The position numbers were made by a program, and so were the translations under genes. DNA of 33,431 nucleotides, taken from the NCBI GenBank assembly GCA_024226555.1, contig JAAELO010000526.1, forward strand, positions 1 to 33,431, written 5' to 3'. Under the pieces are notes generated by a model that saw only the letters and a list, made by a program, of their open reading frames with translations, did no database searches and was not told where the DNA came from. Of this stretch, positions 29,303-33,431 are shown in pieces (position 1 is the stretch's first letter; every line of letters begins with the position of its first letter). The stretch is from Desulfobacterales bacterium. GTDB lineage: Bacteria; Desulfobacterota; Desulfobacteria; Desulfobacterales; JAAELO01.

Positions 29303-29531
29303 AGGTTATAGAAAAGTAATAATGCTGGTTGTTTGTATAGCTGCTGGTATTGTCTTGAAAATATTTAATCTTCTTGATGGAGTGATAGCAGGGATAATTA
29401 TTTCAGGCATGGGCTTTTTTGCAGCAGCGAACACTTGGGAGCATTATGAAGATACAAAAAAGAAAGAGCTGGAAATTAATGATAAAAATAAAATTATTAA
29501 AAATTATGACAATACAGGAGGGATAGGATAA
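29295..29531 (+). CDS. two-span membrane protein, holin candidate
   Basis: The 78-residue product has two hydrophobic helices (about 8-24 and 29-46) separated by a short DG turn, a basic N-terminus and a charged tail. That topology is common among small holins. It lies among tail-fibre genes rather than next to the amidase, so the call is tentative. ATG 29295 is preferred, with GAGGG 6 nt upstream; a GTG at 29283 would lose that site. It overlaps the hub stop by 8 nt. Confidence 0.5.
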   Translation: MFKGYRKVIMLVVCIAAGIVLKIFNLLDGVIAGIIISGMGFFAAANTWEHYEDTKKKELEINDKNKIIKNYDNTGGIG

Positions 29532-29875
29532 TGGCTTTTGGTTTATTGACTGATAATGGGACATTGACAATAGGTTATCAAAAAATATCCGATTTGATTA
29601 CTATTAGCACAGAAATGGAATCAAAGGTGGAGCATATAGAGATACAAAATATTGGTACTGCTGGAGCTGCAACAGGTTATATTGAAGTAGAATTTACAGC
29701 AAGTGGAGGCAGTACACCGACCACAGCAGGGAAGAAAGTAACATATTTGAGTGACTGGCATGATAATATATTTATATCTGATACAGATATATGGGTACGA
29801 GCTGAAACAGCTAACACAGTTGCTAAAATAGTAGGAAGACCAATAAGAAGAAAGGGGGTAAGAAGTGCCGATTAA
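29531..29875 (+). CDS. small virion-associated beta protein
   Basis: The 114-residue product has a beta pattern (GTLTIGYQKISDLITI, VEHIEIQNIGTAGAATGYIE) with repeated small residues. It resembles short structural proteins between tip and fibre genes. Its GGAGGGATAGGATA site precedes the ATG, and its end overlaps the next gene. No specific family is recognised. Confidence 0.5.
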   Translation: MAFGLLTDNGTLTIGYQKISDLITISTEMESKVEHIEIQNIGTAGAATGYIEVEFTASGGSTPTTAGKKVTYLSDWHDNIFISDTDIWVRAETANTVAKIVGRPIRRKGVRSAD

Positions 29876-31781
29876 TCACAGCCCATATATAGAAGTTGAT
29901 GGAGTTGATTCTGCTGATAATGTTTTTGTTAGTGATGTAATAGGAAATAAAAGTGATACCACAGGTGGTGATTCTTTAGTTTCTCTTAGCAAAACAATAA
30001 TAACATATTTAGGTGGCACAGCTATTCAATTAAGGTCCACACAATCAGAAAGCGGTCGAGTTGAGGAAGATGGAATAATAAATTTCAATATATCAATAAT
30101 CGATATAGATGCTGGTCCAATTGTGTTAGCTGATATTGATATAACAAGTATCTCAGCAGTAATGGAGAAATCAACAGGTGGAGGTGCTTTTAGTACCGCA
30201 GGAATAACACAACCAACTTTTGCAAAATCTGATGGGCTTGTTTCAGATGACTACAGGTTTTTAGCTGCTGAGTGGGCGAATGGTGACCTGTATAAATTGG
30301 TTGTTAAAGGTATAACAGTAACAATTGAAGGTGATACTGGTTATGTTATACCATATACTTGGTCAAGTGTTATATCTGAGTATCAGAATATAGAAACAAA
30401 AATTGATAATATTCAAACAGATACTACAGCTATTATTGCAGATATAACAGCAGCAGTTGATGAGCCTCCAACAGCAAAAAGTTTACATGATACACTTCAC
30501 AAAGACGGCTCATATACCTATGATAATACAACAGACAGTCTTGAAGCTATATCAGACAAAGTAACAACAGTTGATACTGTTGTTGATGCAATCCAAACAG
30601 ATGTTGGTGATCCTTCAGGAAGAACAAATTTACAAAATCTTGAGGACATGATGGGAAATCCTGACACAGCAGGAAAGACTTTATATGAAGCTATCAAGAA
30701 CATAAGAGAAACAGCAATAAATGGAAGTTCATTACCTATAGCTAACACTATATCAGATATTTTACATAAAGATGGAAGCTATACATATGATAATACTACT
30801 GATTCTTTAGAAGCTATATCAGATGCTGTGTCTGCTGCAGCGGGGGATGTTACTGAAATCCCATCAGAAACAAATGCAAAAACATTTAATGCAACAGCTC
30901 TTGCATCAATAGAGGCAGAGGCAACAGATGCTTTAGAAGCTGAACATTTAGATCATTTTCTACAGTTAGATGGAGCAACCCAGAAATATCCAGAAAATTG
31001 TGAAACTGATTCAATACTTGCTAAAATATTGGTTAAAGCTGATCCAGCCGTTCCTTCTCAATATGATAATAGCACGGATTCACTTGAAGCTATAAGAGAT
31101 AATATAGACACTTTAAATGCAGCCGATCAAGTGGATTTAGATGCAATAATAGTTGGCACAATAACAAATGCGACTGGTGCGGATGTAGCAACTGATGTTG
31201 TTGCAGTCAAAGGTGTAGTTGACAGCATTGAAACTAAAGTTGATACAGTTGATACAGTAGTTGATGGAATACAAACAGACCTTGATAATGCGACTGATGG
31301 GCTTGGAGCTTTAAAAACCTTAATAGATGCAAATAAAACAGTAATTGATACCATTGATGACTTTGTGGATGGAACTACAACAACCCCTACAGCTTACAGA
31401 AGAGAGTACGGAGTCACACAAATCAAAGAGGTTAGCATAACAGCAGCAGCCAATGCAGGCGTAACAACAGTAGCGACAATAACAACCCAACCTTGTTTAA
31501 TAAAATCAGTTGTTATACATGCAGATGCAGCCCAGACAGGGGACATGACAACATGCGGATTATATGGTGGTACAAATCAAGTAGTTGAATTTCTTGGAGT
31601 TGCTGATGCTACTCAAGCAAATTTAAATGCTGCGGATATGCAGGTTAGTTGGACAGGTGCGGTTAGATTTGCTGCAAGTGATACCATTGCTATTGATCTT
31701 CAAGGTACAGGAGCAACAGCAGTTGATTTAACAATAATAATTGAATATATAAGTTGCGTTGATGGTGGATATTTAGCATAA
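29865..31781 (+). CDS. tail fibre protein with internal repeats
   Basis: The 638-residue protein starts at GTG 29865, 8 nt after GGGGG. A motif reading HKDGSYTYDNTTDSLEAI occurs near residues 212 and 301, and a shorter relative (YDNSTDSLEAIRDNI) near 400. YDxxTDSLEAI repeats are common in phage fibre and virion proteins. Between them are helical Asp/Thr/Val stretches typical of trimeric coiled coils. The last 130 residues (SITAAANAGVTTVATITTQ onward) form an Ala/Thr-rich beta domain, the likely tip. Probably a side fibre that meets the receptor. Confidence 0.7.
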   Translation: MPINHSPYIEVDGVDSADNVFVSDVIGNKSDTTGGDSLVSLSKTIITYLGGTAIQLRSTQSESGRVEEDGIINFNISIIDIDAGPIVLADIDITSISAVMEKSTGGGAFSTAGITQPTFAKSDGLVSDDYRFLAAEWANGDLYKLVVKGITVTIEGDTGYVIPYTWSSVISEYQNIETKIDNIQTDTTAIIADITAAVDEPPTAKSLHDTLHKDGSYTYDNTTDSLEAISDKVTTVDTVVDAIQTDVGDPSGRTNLQNLEDMMGNPDTAGKTLYEAIKNIRETAINGSSLPIANTISDILHKDGSYTYDNTTDSLEAISDAVSAAAGDVTEIPSETNAKTFNATALASIEAEATDALEAEHLDHFLQLDGATQKYPENCETDSILAKILVKADPAVPSQYDNSTDSLEAIRDNIDTLNAADQVDLDAIIVGTITNATGADVATDVVAVKGVVDSIETKVDTVDTVVDGIQTDLDNATDGLGALKTLIDANKTVIDTIDDFVDGTTTTPTAYRREYGVTQIKEVSITAAANAGVTTVATITTQPCLIKSVVIHADAAQTGDMTTCGLYGGTNQVVEFLGVADATQANLNAADMQVSWTGAVRFAASDTIAIDLQGTGATAVDLTIIIEYISCVDGGYLA

Positions 31782-31795
31782 GGGAGGTTAAAAAA

Positions 31796-32290
31796 ATGGC
31801 AATATTTACAAATGGAGTTGAGAAAGTGAAACAGTATGCAAAAATAGAAGATAGAAAAATTGCTGAAACTCATGGGGGTACATTCACTCAAGATGCTTGG
31901 CAGACAAGAGATTTGACAGATTGTTATTCAAATTGCGGTATTTCTATATCTTCAAATCAAATAGAATTTGAATATGCTGGAAACTATTATATTAAATGTA
32001 TAGCACCGGGTAATCAAGTAAACAGGCACCAATCTAAATTATATGATATTACAAACACAGCAGACAAGACAGATATAAATGGAGAAGATGTTTTAGGTGG
32101 AACTGTATCTTCTCACGGATCAAGTGCTTCTGTTACTAATAGTATATTTGAAGCGATAATAACAGTTGTTGCAGGTGATATATTTGAAATTAGACATTAT
32201 TGTCAAACAACAAAAGCAACAAGCGGGTTTGGAATATCTGGAAGTTGGGGAGAAGGTGTATTTACTCAAGTTTATATAGAAAAATTGTAA
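31796..32290 (+). CDS. putative receptor-binding/adhesin protein (jelly-roll-like)
   Basis: The 164-residue protein begins MAIFTNGVEKVKQYAKIEDR, a helix, then a beta domain with IEFEYAGNYYIKCIAP, ASVTNSIFEAIITVVAGDIF and a closing GEGVFTQVYIEKL. The order of strands and the YYIKCIAP/VYIEKL ends recall C1q/TNF-like jelly-roll tips of phage fibres. It follows the fibre gene with AGGGAGG before the ATG. Receptor binding is an inference. Confidence 0.6.
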   Translation: MAIFTNGVEKVKQYAKIEDRKIAETHGGTFTQDAWQTRDLTDCYSNCGISISSNQIEFEYAGNYYIKCIAPGNQVNRHQSKLYDITNTADKTDINGEDVLGGTVSSHGSSASVTNSIFEAIITVVAGDIFEIRHYCQTTKATSGFGISGSWGEGVFTQVYIEKL

Positions 32291-32297
32291 GGTTATA

Positions 32298-32846
32298 ATG
32301 AAAAAAACAGTATCATATCTTGTTATTTTTGCAATTATTTTATTTTTTTGCTTACTCCTTTATAACACACTATCAAGAAATAAAAGTGATTTTAGCAAGA
32401 TAGATACTTTAACAATCACTATAACTCAAAAAGATACAATCCATATTTCAGATACTTTAATAATTACTGAAACTGATACAATAAACAATATAGTATTCCA
32501 TTCCTTCAACTATGAAGATAGCAATATTTACATCAGAGGGTCAATAGAGTGTCTATCTAATAAAACTAATATAAGTTATTACATAAAACCAATAACTGTT
32601 GACGTGGTCGCTCTGACACCTGATAGTATTGAAATAACAACAAATGAGAATTATAATATCGATGTTAGTGGTGGTTTGACTATTCAAAGAGTTTATAGAT
32701 CAGGTTTTTTTGCAAGTGCTGGTGTTGGTTGGAATAAAAATCAATATTCTCCAGTTCTAAATTTAGGTTATAATTTTGGCAAGATTGGAATAAGTGCAGG
32801 AATAACTAAAGATATTTTGACAGGGAGTTTGATTTATTATTTTTAA
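32298..32846 (+). CDS. membrane-anchored protein with DTI/DTL repeats and outer-membrane-like end
   Basis: One N-terminal membrane span (about 5-24), then a stretch of IDTLTI, KDTIHI, SDTLII and TDTINN units at about 33-65. A long beta region ends in alternating aromatic/small strands (GYNFGKIGISAG and a terminal Phe), as outer-membrane barrels do. The DTI-type repeats echo the linker of the lytic transglycosylase at 4655. It may span the periplasm at lysis or alter the surface against superinfection. No family is recognised. Confidence 0.55.
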   Translation: MKKTVSYLVIFAIILFFCLLLYNTLSRNKSDFSKIDTLTITITQKDTIHISDTLIITETDTINNIVFHSFNYEDSNIYIRGSIECLSNKTNISYYIKPITVDVVALTPDSIEITTNENYNIDVSGGLTIQRVYRSGFFASAGVGWNKNQYSPVLNLGYNFGKIGISAGITKDILTGSLIYYF

Positions 32847-32867
32847 CAATTTAAAAAGGTGGTTAGC

Positions 32868-32999
32868 ATGTTTGGCAATCCTAACGAAGACACTTTTGGA
32901 AATGAATGTAGAGCTATGGAATTTAGATGGGATGAATATAACATCAGGGAGGCAATCCATGAAGAGTTTGAGGATATATTTTGGGAACTGTTGGAATGA
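32868..32999 (+). CDS. 43-aa acidic mini-protein
   Basis: It starts at ATG 32868 behind AAAGGTGG. The product is strongly acidic (EEFEDIFWELLE) with no motif. Its stop overlaps the start of the TM/coiled-coil gene by 4 nt, which supports its reality. Confidence 0.5.
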   Translation: MFGNPNEDTFGNECRAMEFRWDEYNIREAIHEEFEDIFWELLE

Positions 33000-33337
33000 T
33001 TGATTATAAATTTATAATCGCTTTAGCTGTCCAATCCAGCATTTTCGTTGCCGGACTTTGGAAAACAACATCTATACAAGCAGAAAAGCAGAAAGTTGCT
33101 AATAACAGGATAGTAGATTTAGAAAACATAGATAAAGAACTTGTTAAAAAAATAGATTATGTGAGAGAACAACACTTAAAGTGTGATTATAGAGCTTCCG
33201 ATTTTGATAACTTAAAACTGAATAATATGCGAGTGATTGAATCTATGCAAAAGACAATTGATGACTTCCAGCCAAAAATGGTAAAAATAGAAAAAATGCT
33301 GGTAAGGTTAGAAACCTTAATAAATGAGAGGACATAA
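32996..33337 (+). CDS. TM plus coiled-coil protein of the lysis cassette (i-spanin- or holin-like)
   Basis: The 113-residue product has an N-terminal membrane span (about 5-22) and a long coiled coil (about 30-110, with DLENIDKELVKKIDYVREQH). This is the layout of inner-membrane spanins. It sits directly upstream of the amidase in the circular map, sharing a TAATG overlap at 33335-33339. ATG 32996 overlaps the mini-protein stop; an upstream TTG at 32981 is less likely. If the host has an outer membrane, a spanin role is attractive; otherwise it may be a holin partner. The lipoprotein at 13312 could be its distant partner. Confidence 0.6.
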   Translation: MIDYKFIIALAVQSSIFVAGLWKTTSIQAEKQKVANNRIVDLENIDKELVKKIDYVREQHLKCDYRASDFDNLKLNNMRVIESMQKTIDDFQPKMVKIEKMLVRLETLINERT

Positions 33338-33431
33338 TGAATAATTTTGATAAAATAGCAGAAAGTGTAAAAGATGCTAAAAGATTTGATGAATATATAA
33401 TAAGAAATTTAGAAGAATATACCCAAAAAGG
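33291..33431. repeat. 141-bp direct terminal repeat, right copy
   Basis: Identical to bases 1-141. It carries the end of the TM/coiled-coil gene and the start of the amidase gene, and shows how the window closes into a circle. Confidence 0.95.
33337..33431 (+). CDS. 5' end of the amidase gene (partial, continues at 142)
   Basis: The first 95 bases of the amidase gene, cut by the window end. The complete gene is annotated at 47-751. It is the same gene seen twice because of the terminal overlap. Confidence 0.9.
   Translation, partial: MNNFDKIAESVKDAKRFDEYIIRNLEEYTQK

Noticed and set aside
1-33431. tRNA genes, CRISPR arrays, insertion sequences, integrase and repressor genes.
   Set aside because: Looked for on both strands and not found; no cloverleaf, regular repeat-spacer pattern, transposase motif or tyrosine/serine recombinase motif is visible.

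Overview
This window reads as a complete, AT-rich double-stranded DNA tailed phage with siphovirus morphology. The last 141 bases repeat the first 141 exactly, so the window is best read as a circle, or a terminally redundant genome, of 33,290 bp. Every supportable gene is on the + strand. The genes are tightly packed, with many stop/start overlaps of 1-17 nt, and strong Shine-Dalgarno (SD) sites precede most starts. TTG and GTG starts are frequent. I see no integrase, repressor, tRNA or CRISPR array, so nothing in the sequence argues for lysogeny.

The host cannot be named from the sequence. A lipoprotein with a clean lipobox, a membrane-anchored lytic transglycosylase and a protein with an outer-membrane-like C-terminus suggest a diderm, low-GC bacterium. 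The repeated promoter (TTGACA, 16 nt, TATCTT) fits a sigma70 promoter and also the TTG-N19-TAnnTTT spacing known from Bacteroidota. The heavy use of SD sites and TTG starts is not typical of Bacteroidota.

Layout: (1) 32298-33337, continuing across the join to 1888: envelope/lysis genes (TM plus coiled-coil protein, zinc amidase), a DNA methyltransferase and a zinc-ribbon mini-protein. (2) 1877-2238: two tandem promoters, a probable small structured RNA and a structured leader. (3) 2239-6527: a second DNA methyltransferase, small accessory genes sharing repeated ribosome-binding cassettes, a lytic transglycosylase, an HNH nuclease and a radical SAM protein. (4) 6516-10689: a promoter with a second structured leader, then replication genes (initiator-like protein, SSB-like protein, VRR-NUC nuclease) mixed with many mini-proteins. 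(5) 10758-13692: a promoter with a short leader, then unknown genes, a putative Rad52-superfamily annealing protein, a Gp157-family protein and a lipoprotein. (6) 13776-32290: the late module, with packaging (TerS-like, TerL), portal, head genes, scaffold, major capsid protein, a hairpin terminator, connector, tail tube, tail chaperones with a canonical -1 frameshift site, tape measure, distal tail, tail-tip hub and fibre/receptor-binding genes.

Replication, recombination and modification proteins are encoded, but no DNA polymerase or replicative helicase is recognisable, so the phage probably recruits the host replisome. The most unusual content is regulatory. One promoter type recurs at module boundaries, and at two of them it drives leaders with the same architecture: a long hairpin next to the start codon whose loop is complementary to the upstream leader. 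At a third it drives a small RNA whose ends pair with each other.
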